Origin: Desulfobacterales bacterium
Lineage (GTDB): Bacteria > Desulfobacterota > Desulfobacteria > Desulfobacterales > UBA2156
Direction of reading: 5' to 3'
Length of the DNA stretch: 33,906 nt
NCBI GenBank assembly: GCA_011049715.1
Contig: DRHF01000200.1
Coordinates: 1 to 33,906 of the forward strand
Positions 17,935 through 26,108 of this stretch are shown piece after piece (within the stretch, counting starts at the first letter, position 1; the number at the start of each line of letters is the position of its first letter). A program made the position numbers and the translations under genes. Below the pieces are notes generated by a model. That model made no database searches and was not told the origin of the DNA. It worked only from the letters and a program-made list of their open reading frames with translations.

Positions 17935-18540
17935 GATGCTTTTTATGTGTTGAATAAAATGTTCAGCATCCACAAAAATTTCGGCCCGCCATCCCAGCTT
18001 TCGTGCCATTTCAACATTTTCAGGCATATCATCAGTGAAAAAAGCCGGAAAACCGTTGTTGCAGTAACGTTTCATAAATATTCGATATATGGCAGGACCG
18101 GGTTTGACCACCTTCTCCTGGTGTGAAACGATCCATCCATCGAGGAGCGCATATATGGGGAAGGTTTTAAGAAGATAAGACCAGTGAATCTCATCGGTGT
18201 TGCTTAACGCCACCAGACGATAGGTTTTCTTTAAGTCAGAAAGAACCTCGCGCATACGAACAATTTCATGCGTTAGAACACCGTTGTACAAATCTATCCA
18301 CTCCTTTTCGCTGACGCTAATACAAAGGGATCGATTCAAGATTTTAATCGCTTGAGCCCATGCCAGTTCCCCGCGCTGCATGGACGCATTTATTTCTTCC
18401 ATTTTTGAAAGAGCTCCCGATTCAATAAGACGTCCCGATAGCTCGGAAAGCCTGTTGATCAGAATGGCATAATCAAAATCGATCAGCACCTTTCCGGAGT
18501 CAAGCGCGATCACCGGCTTGTTTTGTTGGGTATGCGACAA
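17926..18540 (-). CDS. HAD-superfamily phosphatase
   Basis: 204 residues, TTG start at 18540. HAD motifs are in order: nucleophile Asp14 in LDSGKVLIDFD, motif II LSNT, the motif III Lys in EKVVKPGPAIYRIF, and motif IV TDDMPENVEMA. The set resembles YihX-like sugar-phosphate phosphatases. An AAAGGA lies about 11 bases before the TTG, a rather long spacing, and no in-frame ATG is available. It is the last gene of the long operon; its 3' end overlaps the 33-bp direct repeat. It could dephosphorylate a sugar phosphate intermediate, but the substrate is unknown. Confidence 0.78.
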   Translation of the reverse strand: MSHTQQNKPVIALDSGKVLIDFDYAILINRLSELSGRLIESGALSKMEEINASMQRGELAWAQAIKILNRSLCISVSEKEWIDLYNGVLTHEIVRMREVLSDLKKTYRLVALSNTDEIHWSYLLKTFPIYALLDGWIVSHQEKVVKPGPAIYRIFMKRYCNNGFPAFFTDDMPENVEMARKLGWRAEIFVDAEHFIQHIKSIHS

Positions 18541-18601
18541 CGCTATGCGAGTCCTTTGGATTTACAAGAATTCTGTTTCACCGCCTGCTCCGCGCATAGC
18601 G
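18541..18601. repeat. inverted repeat upstream of the HAD gene
   Basis: CGCTATGCG (18541-18549) and CGCATAGCG (18593-18601) are exact reverse complements, 43 bases apart. They could form a stem in the transcript between the corrinoid-protein and HAD genes and bring the HAD ribosome-binding site under structural control. Confidence 0.4.
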
Positions 18602-18698
18602 CAGAGAACGCTGATCGGAACGTTAAATCAGGCGCCCATGGCGATGGACCCCAAATACCCATGCTTATCTTAAGCTTTTTCATGCCCCATTTCTCCTT

Positions 18699-19340
18699 TT
18701 ATGGTACCCCATACACTTCCCTCACATAGTTTAAACCGGTTACGGCATCTTCTCCAAAGAAATCACAACCGGTCTCTTTGGCCACCTTTGGCGTGACAGG
18801 TCCCCCGCCGACCATTATTTTTACTTTATCCCGCAGACCGGCTCCTTTTATGGCCTCAACAGTCATAGTGGTTGCCTGGAACACAGAAGTTAAAAGGACG
18901 CTCAGCCCTAATATTCTTGAATCCGGATTCGATTTGATCGCCTCAACAACCTTTTCGTAAGGGACATCGACACCAAGGTCCACAACCTCAAAACCATTTC
19001 CTCGAAGGATCATGACCACAAGGTCTTTACCGAGGTCATGGATATCACCTTTCACCGTACCGATGATCACTTTTCCAAACACCTCCTTTGGACCGCCCTC
19101 ATTTACTAAAATCGGTTTGAGCTTTTTCATAACATTTCGCATAATCTCGCCTGCAAACATCATGTCAGAAACAAAGATCTCTTCCCTCTTGTACCTGTCG
19201 CCGAGAGTCGACATGCCATTGCGAAATGCCTTCAAAATATGGTTAGCCAACATGCCCTGATCAAGGTATTCATCTACAAACGTGTATATTCTGTTTTCAT
19301 CAAAAGCCACGACGGCTTCAGTTAGCTTACTAAATTCCAT
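18699..19340 (-). CDS. methyltransferase cognate corrinoid protein
   Basis: 213 residues in two parts. A helical cap comes first (about 1-85, with LTEAVVAFDENRI), then a cobalamin-binding Rossmann domain. The base-off/His-on motif DIHDLG is at 99-104, where His101 ligates cobalt; a downstream GLSVLLTS and GGGPVT complete the B12 site. It carries the methyl group between a substrate-specific methyltransferase and the acceptor enzyme. Both neighbours, the UroD-family and MeTr proteins, are in the same operon. AGGCACAGT before the ATG is a moderate ribosome-binding site. Members of this family serve methanol, methylamine, glycine betaine and methoxyaromatics, so the substrate cannot be assigned. 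Confidence 0.93.
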   Translation of the reverse strand: MEFSKLTEAVVAFDENRIYTFVDEYLDQGMLANHILKAFRNGMSTLGDRYKREEIFVSDMMFAGEIMRNVMKKLKPILVNEGGPKEVFGKVIIGTVKGDIHDLGKDLVVMILRGNGFEVVDLGVDVPYEKVVEAIKSNPDSRILGLSVLLTSVFQATTMTVEAIKGAGLRDKVKIMVGGGPVTPKVAKETGCDFFGEDAVTGLNYVREVYGVP

Positions 19341-19359
19341 ACTGTGCCTCCCCGAGATT

Positions 19360-19530
19360 TTAGTAATGTGAAACCATTAACCACAGAAACTGATAGAGTT
19401 GTTCATCAAACCATTCATGTTGTTCTTTCACAACATTCTCATCGCCCCGTATTTCCTCATATTCTTTTCGTTTTTCTTCCCATGGGTGGCAAACACCTGG
19501 TTTCAGAGGCTTTTTAGGTTTTTCATTCAT
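19360..19530 (-). CDS. small unknown protein (56 aa) inside the methyltransferase block
   Basis: A 56-codon frame from ATG 19530, preceded by GGAGGG five bases upstream, to TAA 19360. It starts MNEKPKKPLKPGVCHPWEEK and ends in an aromatic-rich segment (QLYQFLWLMVSHY). It is highly charged, with one cysteine and two histidines (in CHPW and QHEW). It lies between the UroD-family and corrinoid-protein genes with spacing consistent with an operon. I do not recognise the family. It may be a metal-binding or accessory subunit of the methyltransferase, but nothing in the sequence proves this. Confidence 0.68.
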   Translation of the reverse strand: MNEKPKKPLKPGVCHPWEEKRKEYEEIRGDENVVKEQHEWFDEQLYQFLWLMVSHY

Positions 19531-19554
19531 TTATTCCCTCCTTCAATTTTTATT

Positions 19555-20757
19555 TCAATATACGCCATATTCATTACAGGCATCCGTCATGATTTTTAGA
19601 TTCTCAAATTTTGTGTCATTTTGCATGAGTGCTTCTGCATCCATTATATAACCACCATCCTGAGCGACTTCGTTTATCACCTTTTTGCAGAACGAACGGA
19701 TTTCTTCTTCGGTTCCAAAGGCCAGTAAATCATTGGGGACGCCACCACTGATGGCAAATTTGTGACCAATCCTTTTGTGAACTTCGAAAATGTCATCTTT
19801 ATCACAGTGGAAAATAATGCTCTTCTCCGGTAATTCTAAGAAAAGATCCAGGTCCTTGCCCCATTTGCCTTCAGCGTAATAGATGATCTGATGGCCTTCC
19901 GCATAAATTTCCTCTGTGATTTCTCTCAGAGTTGGCCAGAAGAATTTTTTTACGACTTCTTTTGAGAAAAAACCTGTTGCACCTCTATGCATCCATAAAC
20001 ATATCGGGACCTTCTTTTCCGGATCTGCCCCTGACAGTGCGACATATTTCATGTGGGGGGCGACTGCTTCGACCGCTTTTAACAACTTGTCAGGTCTTCG
20101 GTAGAGATCGTTGGATACGCCCCTGAAACCTCGAAATGCATCTGCCATAATGTCAAACGGCGCCTTAAGTGCACCAGATATTGCAGACACCAGGCCGAGC
20201 TCTCTTCGCATTCTCTCTACTTGTGTTCCAATCATATTGAAGAAAGTTACCATACCGGCGCCCGCCTTTAGCCATGCCATGTTATTATAGGTTGTATTTT
20301 CGGATCCGGGTCCTAAGAAGTATTTCGACGCTCTGGGAACCCAGACGTTCAACACAAATTCGTTCGGATCTTCAATGAACCTATCATATTCATCCGGGCG
20401 CAACATTGCTTTCTCATCCGTGGTTGGCTCAATGAACTGAAATGTCTCATGGACGTCGAGTTGAATCCCGGGAACTTTATAATATGTAGTACCGTAAGAC
20501 TCTGTCATACCGGTCCACAGATTAACAGCATTGGCCATCGCCGCATCCCAGTCAAACTCCTTAAATGTCTCGAACGCAGCGTCAAAGGCATTTTGTGCAA
20601 CGTGGGTCAATTCCTGATTGTTCATACCGGCGATGTTGCCGGTAGCCTCGGCAACAAAAGCCCGGATCGGTACCTTATCAGGTTTCTCGTTCTGCATGGC
20701 GGTGTAATATCGGTTCATGCGTTCCTGGTATAATTCTTCTTTATTTTTGGACATCAT
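19555..20757 (-). CDS. UroD-family (MtaA-like) corrinoid methyltransferase
   Basis: 400 residues of the uroporphyrinogen-decarboxylase fold. Its neighbourhood (corrinoid protein, MeTr) shows it is a methyltransferase and not a heme enzyme. Typical blocks are MNRYYTAMQNEKPDKVPIR at the N terminus, a central ICLWMHRGATGFFS, and IIFHCDKDDIFEVHKRIG, with a possible metal-binding His-Cys pair, before AISGGVPNDLL. Family members take a methyl group from a donor such as methanol or a methoxyaromatic and give it to the corrinoid protein, or the reverse. GGGGAGAAAG precedes the paired ATGs. The methyl donor is unknown. Confidence 0.87.
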   Translation of the reverse strand: MMSKNKEELYQERMNRYYTAMQNEKPDKVPIRAFVAEATGNIAGMNNQELTHVAQNAFDAAFETFKEFDWDAAMANAVNLWTGMTESYGTTYYKVPGIQLDVHETFQFIEPTTDEKAMLRPDEYDRFIEDPNEFVLNVWVPRASKYFLGPGSENTTYNNMAWLKAGAGMVTFFNMIGTQVERMRRELGLVSAISGALKAPFDIMADAFRGFRGVSNDLYRRPDKLLKAVEAVAPHMKYVALSGADPEKKVPICLWMHRGATGFFSKEVVKKFFWPTLREITEEIYAEGHQIIYYAEGKWGKDLDLFLELPEKSIIFHCDKDDIFEVHKRIGHKFAISGGVPNDLLAFGTEEEIRSFCKKVINEVAQDGGYIMDAEALMQNDTKFENLKIMTDACNEYGVY

Positions 20758-20927
20758 CTTTCTCCCCTCGTTTGCAAATTTTGGAAATGTCTTTCAAAGA
20801 AAAGATCTTCATTTTGCTGCTAACCCAGTAAAACATTCGAAAGTTTTAAATACGATCCTGTAATTGCTATGGGAGGCACCCGCAGTGAATTTCGGGAAAT
20901 TAAATTTGTTGAGGAAAGAGGATACCA

Positions 20928-21734
20928 CTAGGGCGTTGGACCAATTCGACCCTGTTTGAATGAAGTGGTGTAGCTTCGGCAAAATGGGTCTCTCCCCAAT
21001 AATGCTTGAGTCGCCAGCATTGCACCCATCAGTTCACGATCGAGTGGGTCCATAATTGCGCAATCTAGCCCCGCACTTAAAGCCAACGTCAAAAAGGCCC
21101 TATTTAACAAAGATCGACCGGGCAGCCCATAGGAAACGTTACTCAACCCTGCGCTGACATGCACGTTCGGGAACTCAGTATGAATTGAATCAATTGTTTG
21201 AATTCCGATTTGGCCATTTTTCGTATTGATCCCAATGGGCGTGAGAATGGCATCAACATATACATCATCATCGGAGACGCCCGCCCGACGAGTTTCTTCA
21301 ATCAACTGTCGAACGTTCCTTAGCCTGTCTCCTACATCTTCTGAACCTCTTCCTTTACTATCGAGGGCCAGCGCGATAACCTTGCAGTCGTGCTTTGCTA
21401 CTAAAGGTAAAATGCCTTCTAACCGAAACGGCTCTAAGGTAATGGAGTTGATCATGGGTGTCTTTGAAACAGTGTTGATTGCAATTTCAAGGGTCTCCGA
21501 ATTCGGGCTGTCCAGGCAGAATGGTAAATCAGTGACTTTTTCAGTCGTCCGTATCAACCAGACCAGATCCTCAGCTTCATCGCGAGGATTCGTGCCGGCG
21601 TTAAGATCCAGCCAATCAGCACCCGCTTCTGTCTGCTGTATTGCGAGCTTCTCGATGAATTCAGCATCTCGTTCAGCGATCGCTTTACCAACAGATTTTA
21701 AAGTGCTATTGATCTTTTCTCCTATGATTTGCAT
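20928..21734 (-). CDS. methyltetrahydrofolate:corrinoid methyltransferase (MeTr family)
   Basis: 268 residues of the pterin-binding (DHPS-like) TIM barrel. Diagnostic blocks are IIGEKINSTLKSV, ADWLDLNAGT, the CLDSPN strand, and GLSNVSYGLPGRSLLNRAFL, all typical of AcsE/MtvA-type methyl-THF methyltransferases. It moves the methyl group between the corrinoid protein and tetrahydrofolate, feeding C1 units into the Wood-Ljungdahl pathway. It is the first gene of the inserted block, about 52 bp behind the ABC ATPase stop, and is followed after 170 bp by the UroD-family gene. Confidence 0.92.
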   Translation of the reverse strand: MQIIGEKINSTLKSVGKAIAERDAEFIEKLAIQQTEAGADWLDLNAGTNPRDEAEDLVWLIRTTEKVTDLPFCLDSPNSETLEIAINTVSKTPMINSITLEPFRLEGILPLVAKHDCKVIALALDSKGRGSEDVGDRLRNVRQLIEETRRAGVSDDDVYVDAILTPIGINTKNGQIGIQTIDSIHTEFPNVHVSAGLSNVSYGLPGRSLLNRAFLTLALSAGLDCAIMDPLDRELMGAMLATQALLGRDPFCRSYTTSFKQGRIGPTP

Positions 21735-21775
21735 CCAACATATCCCTGATAATCATAAATCTAATGGCGCAGGGT

Positions 21776-21808
21776 AAAAGGGCCATTTATGGATGGACAC
21801 TATCTATG
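21776..21808. repeat. 33-bp direct repeat, copy 2
   Basis: One mismatch to copy 1 at 17902-17934. It overlaps the last codons and stop of the ABC ATPase (21787-21808) and extends 11 bp beyond it. The copy lies at the upstream boundary of the methyltransferase block. Confidence 0.85.
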
Positions 21809-22932
21809 CGGACAGGAGAATCCTCTGACGCATGGTATACACATTTCCTTGATTTGGTTTCAAAGAGATGAAGTTTTGCTTCATTCATTCTTATCCAGAT
21901 CGTCTGGGCGGGCTCACCCTTGAAGGAGGGTCCATCAATCACTTTTATGATGTCCTCACCCAATTTAACATCAACGATCGTTTTGTTTCCAAGAGGTTCG
22001 GTAACATAGATTTCCCCCATCACAGACGGTTCTGTCGGTTTTTGTAAGGAAATGGCAATGTCTTCAGGCCTAACGCCGAGCATTAAGTCTTTCCCAGTAT
22101 TTAAAGAAGACAGAACATCCGTTGAAAGTGCATCTTTATCGGAAATCGCAGAGAATGCTTCATGAATTAGACACACTTTATCTTTGTTTTCTTTAATCCT
22201 ACAGGTAATAAAATTCATCGACGGATTGCCTAGAACTGTTGCCACAAGTGAATTTTCGGGGTACCGGTATACTTCTCCCGGCAGCCCTATCTGTTGGAGA
22301 ACACCCTTGTCTAGGATTGCAATTCTATCAGCCATGGAGAGGGCTTCAACCTGATCATGGGTGGCGTAAATGAATGTTTCTTTCAAGCTCGTCTGCAGCT
22401 CTTTCAAGGTTAGTCTCATTTCAAGACGTAACAACGAATCCAAGTTTGACAGGGGTTCATCCATAAGATAAGCACTCGGTTGCCTAACAATAGCCCTGCC
22501 AATTGCCACACGCTGCCGTTCCCCTCCGGATAGCTGCGCAGGTTTCTTTTTCAACATCCAATCTATTCTTAATTGTTTCGCGACTTCAACCACTTTCGAG
22601 TTGATTTCTTGTTCATCAAGTTTTAATCGCTTTAATGGAGACGCGATGTTTTCGAATATGGTTTTATCCGGGTAGAGGGCCAGGTTTTGGAAAATCATAG
22701 CGAGATCTCGCTTGCTTGGATGAACGCTGTTAACGATCTCATCGTCAATATATACCTTTCCCTCATCAGGTGTTTCCAGGCCTATTATTATTCGAAGAGT
22801 GGTCGTCTTGCCAGCTCCCGGTGGGCCAAGTATACAAAAAAACTCACCATCCTCAACCTGAAAGCTGACATTTCTTAATGCTTTGTTTTTTCCGAACGTC
22901 TTGTTTATTCCTTCCAAGCGTATCGAAGCCAT
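21787..22932 (-). CDS. ABC transporter ATPase, canonical (polyol/sugar type)
   Basis: 381 residues of the MalK/UgpC group. Walker A GPPGAGKT (36-43), Q-loop FQNLALYP, signature LSGGERQRV (from 134), Walker B AYLMDE (154-159), and a H-loop ATHDQVEAL. The C-terminal regulatory OB-type domain includes LGVRPEDIAI. It is one of two different ATPases encoded next to each other. The other has a degraded signature, so the pair probably forms an asymmetric heterodimer. TGGAGG lies before the ATG. Confidence 0.9.
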   Translation of the reverse strand: MASIRLEGINKTFGKNKALRNVSFQVEDGEFFCILGPPGAGKTTTLRIIIGLETPDEGKVYIDDEIVNSVHPSKRDLAMIFQNLALYPDKTIFENIASPLKRLKLDEQEINSKVVEVAKQLRIDWMLKKKPAQLSGGERQRVAIGRAIVRQPSAYLMDEPLSNLDSLLRLEMRLTLKELQTSLKETFIYATHDQVEALSMADRIAILDKGVLQQIGLPGEVYRYPENSLVATVLGNPSMNFITCRIKENKDKVCLIHEAFSAISDKDALSTDVLSSLNTGKDLMLGVRPEDIAISLQKPTEPSVMGEIYVTEPLGNKTIVDVKLGEDIIKVIDGPSFKGEPAQTIWIRMNEAKLHLFETKSRKCVYHASEDSPVRIDSVHP

Positions 22933-22972
22933 TATTCCTCCATAAATGCTCCGGTGTAATTCAATTTAGAAA

Positions 22973-24082
22973 TCAGAATGTAAATACCAAATCACCTGAG
23001 CCTTGATCAAAAATGTAAAGATCTTCTTCGTTAAAACCTATCGTTTTAACTTCATTAAGGTTTGCCACATAGTCGCTATGCATCATTGATTTAATTATGT
23101 TGTCAACCCCGCCCTGTGGTCTAAGATAGACGATTGTTTCCGAACCAAGTGGCTCAAGGTTCACAACATTTGCTTTAAGTGATGATTTACGGACTCCGTT
23201 GGTATGCTCAAGTTTCAGATGCTCGGGGCGAATTCCCAAGATGACTTCTTCGTTTTTTAACTTTTTTTCGAGGAGGGTCCTGCAGGTGTCTGATATTGGT
23301 ATTATTCCCTGATCAAAATCCGCCAAATCGATTTTTCCATCTCTGTACGTACCTTTTAGGAAGTTCATAGTAGGGCTGCCAATGAAGTTGGCGACGAATA
23401 GATTCTTGGGCCGGCGGTACACCTCATATGGCGTATCGAATTGCTGTAGAACTGCAAAATTCATTACAGCGATCCTGTCCGCCAAGCTCATCGCCTCGAC
23501 CTGGTCATGTGTCACATAAACGGTCGTTTGACCGAGTTCGAGGTGAAGTCGCTTTAACTCGGCCCTCATGATATTTCTTAATGCTGCATCGAGATTTGAA
23601 AGTGGCTCATCGAGCAAAAGGATTTCAGGCTTGGTAACCAATGTTCTCGCAAGCGCTACCTTTTGCATATCGTTGATTGATAGCCTTTCTGCATTCGTGT
23701 TCAATACATGGTCGATTCTTAACAATTTTGCGGCTTTTATCACCTCGGTGTCAATATCTGAAGCTGGAAATTTCCGCACTTTTAGACCACATGCGATGTT
23801 GTTGTATACCGTCATATGTGTAAATACGGCGTAGTTCTGAAAGACAAAACCGACGCCCCTCTTTCCGGCAGGCACATCATTCATTTCACGTTCATCAAAA
23901 TAGACTTTGCCCATATCGGGCTTTAATATACCTGAAATCATATTCATTGTGGTTGTTTTACCACAGCCGGAAGGGCCTAATAAGGCCACGAATTCATTTT
24001 CATCAATCTTCAACGTGAGATCTTTTACGGCAGTTTGTTTTCCGAATCTCTTCGTCAGTTTGTCCAACGTGATCGTTGCCAT
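22973..24082 (-). CDS. ABC transporter ATPase with degenerate signature motif
   Basis: 369 residues. Walker A GPSGCGKT (36-43), Q-loop FQNYAVFTHM, Walker B ILLLDE (154-159) and H-loop VTHDQVEAM are intact. At the signature, the usual LSGGQ is LSINDMQ (134-140), so both conserved glycines are gone. The C-terminal domain is the TOBE-like LGIRPEHLKLEH. It lies between the permease gene and the canonical ATPase gene. Loss of the signature in one subunit makes one of the two composite ATP sites non-canonical, as in many heterodimeric ABC proteins. Regulation by the other subunit is inferred. Confidence 0.88.
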   Translation of the reverse strand: MATITLDKLTKRFGKQTAVKDLTLKIDENEFVALLGPSGCGKTTTMNMISGILKPDMGKVYFDEREMNDVPAGKRGVGFVFQNYAVFTHMTVYNNIACGLKVRKFPASDIDTEVIKAAKLLRIDHVLNTNAERLSINDMQKVALARTLVTKPEILLLDEPLSNLDAALRNIMRAELKRLHLELGQTTVYVTHDQVEAMSLADRIAVMNFAVLQQFDTPYEVYRRPKNLFVANFIGSPTMNFLKGTYRDGKIDLADFDQGIIPISDTCRTLLEKKLKNEEVILGIRPEHLKLEHTNGVRKSSLKANVVNLEPLGSETIVYLRPQGGVDNIIKSMMHSDYVANLNEVKTIGFNEEDLYIFDQGSGDLVFTF

Positions 24083-24094
24083 TGGAATACTCCG

Positions 24095-24952
24095 CTATTT
24101 CTTAACCGCACCAAAGGTTAATCCTCGCACAAGGTATTTTTGAATAAGTAGGCCAAAGATGACCGGAGGAATAACAGCAATAAGAGCAAGTGCTGCCTTT
24201 GGGCCGTAAAGCTTGCCAACGTATCCGGATTGAAGCTTGTCGAGATAGACCGGAATCGTCGACCATTTTCGGTCTGTCAAAGTCAATGCCAAAATAAAAT
24301 CGCTCCAATTGAGAATAAAACAAAACAGGGCAGTGCTCGAAATTCCGCCCTTCGCCAATGGAAGTATGAACTTTGTAAAAGCACCCCAGTTCGAATAGCC
24401 ATCCACGATTGCAGCTTCATCAAGTTCGGTTGGAATTTCGTCAAAAAAAGTTTTCATTAAAAGGACGGCAAAAGGAAGGGTCGATAGAGCATACAAAATA
24501 ATTAACCCGTGTGCAGTATCAATGAATCCAACATATGCCCACAAAACCATTACCGGAACAATTATTGCCGCCAAGGGGATCATCCTTAATCCAAGCAGCA
24601 TAAACGGCAGGTTAGGGGCTACCTTGTATCTTGAAATACCGTAAGCGGCCAAGGTGCCGAGAATCATTGTAAAAGCCGTACTGGCAACAGAAATAATGAT
24701 ACTATTTATAATGGGCCTTACCGCAGTTGAAGCAAGCGGGCTGACAACGGAGACTTTTCTTTGAAATAAAGAGGTAAAATTAGTTAATGTCGGGTTTTTT
24801 GGAATCCAGTGTATCTCCCCCGCCGATGAAGTCCATTCCATATGAGGTTTGAAAGCCATGGTTATGGTCCAGTAAATCGGGAAGAAAAACACCGAAACAA
24901 TAAATACAACCAATACGTACTTTACTATCTTTGCGTATATCTTCTGTTCCAT
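24095..24952 (-). CDS. carbohydrate ABC transporter permease, MalG/UgpE type
   Basis: 285 residues with six predicted transmembrane helices. The EAA coupling loop is present as EAAIVDGYSNWGAFTKFILP, with the conserved DG. The start is ATG at 24952. It lies 12 bp from the downstream ATPase gene and 24 bp from the upstream permease gene. It pairs with the MalF-like permease. Confidence 0.9.
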   Translation of the reverse strand: MEQKIYAKIVKYVLVVFIVSVFFFPIYWTITMAFKPHMEWTSSAGEIHWIPKNPTLTNFTSLFQRKVSVVSPLASTAVRPIINSIIISVASTAFTMILGTLAAYGISRYKVAPNLPFMLLGLRMIPLAAIIVPVMVLWAYVGFIDTAHGLIILYALSTLPFAVLLMKTFFDEIPTELDEAAIVDGYSNWGAFTKFILPLAKGGISSTALFCFILNWSDFILALTLTDRKWSTIPVYLDKLQSGYVGKLYGPKAALALIAVIPPVIFGLLIQKYLVRGLTFGAVKK

Positions 24953-24976
24953 TCGAAATATATGCTCCTTTCCGGT

Positions 24977-25921
24977 TTATGCTGCCTCTCTATGTTTCTC
25001 CTTTATGAGCCTTAATGCAAATGCCGCGATGATATTTATAATTATAAAGATGATGTACCCTGCTGCTGCGATCCAGGACCACTCCAGCATAATGAATCCA
25101 TGTCTATATAGATAAACAGAAATTGTTTCGGTCGCGGTCCCGGGACCGCCTGATGTCATAAGCCATATTGGATCAAATATTTTTACAGCTTCTATTCCTC
25201 TGATGATCAGCGCAATAATGAATACCGGCTTCATTAATGGCAAAACAATCATCCTGAAGCGCTGCCAGTTTGAAAACCCCAATATCACGGCGGCATTCAA
25301 CTGATCTTCCGGTAATGACATTAATCCGGAAAGAAGTATCAGGAACATCAGGGGTGTCCATTGCCACACATCGGCGCATATGATTGCAATTATTGCCAAA
25401 ACATCGTGTTGGAGCCATACGATTTCCACCGGTTGTGAAGTAAATATGGATAAGATGCCGTTGATGGCGCCCGAGGACTGAAAAAGCATATAAAATACAA
25501 AACCGCCCACTGCCGGCACAATCATCATCGGTATAATCAAAACGGTGTGAAAAACCTTCTTGAGAGGAAATTTATCTAAGAACAGAAAGGCTATAAATAG
25601 GCCCAAAAAAAATTCTATAGGAACCACTGTGGCAACAATAATGAATGTTCTAAACAGAGCCATCAGAAATTCTTTATCCGTAATCAGGTTCCAATAATTG
25701 GACAAGCCAGACCAATATTTATAAGCGCTGTACCATTTCAGCCCGCCACTGGTTAAAGGGGACCATTCAGTCAAACTAATGTAAATACCAGCCAGGAGCG
25801 GAAAGGCCAAAACAGTAAAGAACATGACCTGCGCCGGGAGAACCATCAAAGTGCCGAATTTAATTCCTTCCTTGATAGCGCTTTTATCGACAGTATTTTT
25901 CTGTCCTCTTTTACTAGACAA
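24977..25921 (-). CDS. carbohydrate ABC transporter permease, MalF/UgpA type (TTG start)
   Basis: 314 residues, about six transmembrane helices, with EAA loop in the form LNAAVILGFSNWQRFRMIVLP. The start codon is TTG at 25921, confirmed by AAGGAGG eight bases upstream. No ATG occurs near the N terminus, which reads MSSKRGQKN. It forms the channel with the MalG-like partner. The gene follows the substrate-binding protein gene after a hairpin-containing gap of 187 bp. Confidence 0.9.
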   Translation of the reverse strand: MSSKRGQKNTVDKSAIKEGIKFGTLMVLPAQVMFFTVLAFPLLAGIYISLTEWSPLTSGGLKWYSAYKYWSGLSNYWNLITDKEFLMALFRTFIIVATVVPIEFFLGLFIAFLFLDKFPLKKVFHTVLIIPMMIVPAVGGFVFYMLFQSSGAINGILSIFTSQPVEIVWLQHDVLAIIAIICADVWQWTPLMFLILLSGLMSLPEDQLNAAVILGFSNWQRFRMIVLPLMKPVFIIALIIRGIEAVKIFDPIWLMTSGGPGTATETISVYLYRHGFIMLEWSWIAAAGYIIFIIINIIAAFALRLIKEKHREAA

Positions 25922-26059
25922 CGTGGAAACCTCCTTTTTGAACTAGATTTGGGAGATTGTTTGATTTAATTCTGATGACGGTTATTCCGTTTAAACAAGA
26001 TATTCACTGCATAAAGGATTATGTAAGGCAAAAGGAATCACCGTTTCGGTCAATTAGGT

Positions 26060-26099
26060 GAGAAGAATAGCACTCTCGTTTGAGATAGCTATTCTTCTC
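26060..26099 (-). promoter_or_regulatory. hairpin just downstream of the substrate-binding protein gene
   Basis: A perfect 12-bp stem, GAGAAGAATAGC (26060-26071) paired with GCTATTCTTCTC (26088-26099), with a 16-base loop. It lies 9 bp after the stop codon on the minus strand. No U-tract follows, so it is more likely a 3' RNA-stabilising or attenuating structure. Such hairpins make binding-protein mRNA more abundant than permease mRNA in other ABC operons. Confidence 0.65.
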
Positions 26100-26108
26100 C
26101 CTTTAAAA

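Noticed and set aside
17902..21808. Attachment sites of a prophage or integrative element
   Set aside because: The 33-bp repeats are direct, but no integrase, excisionase or tRNA target is present in the block. A simple insertion or duplication is the safer reading.
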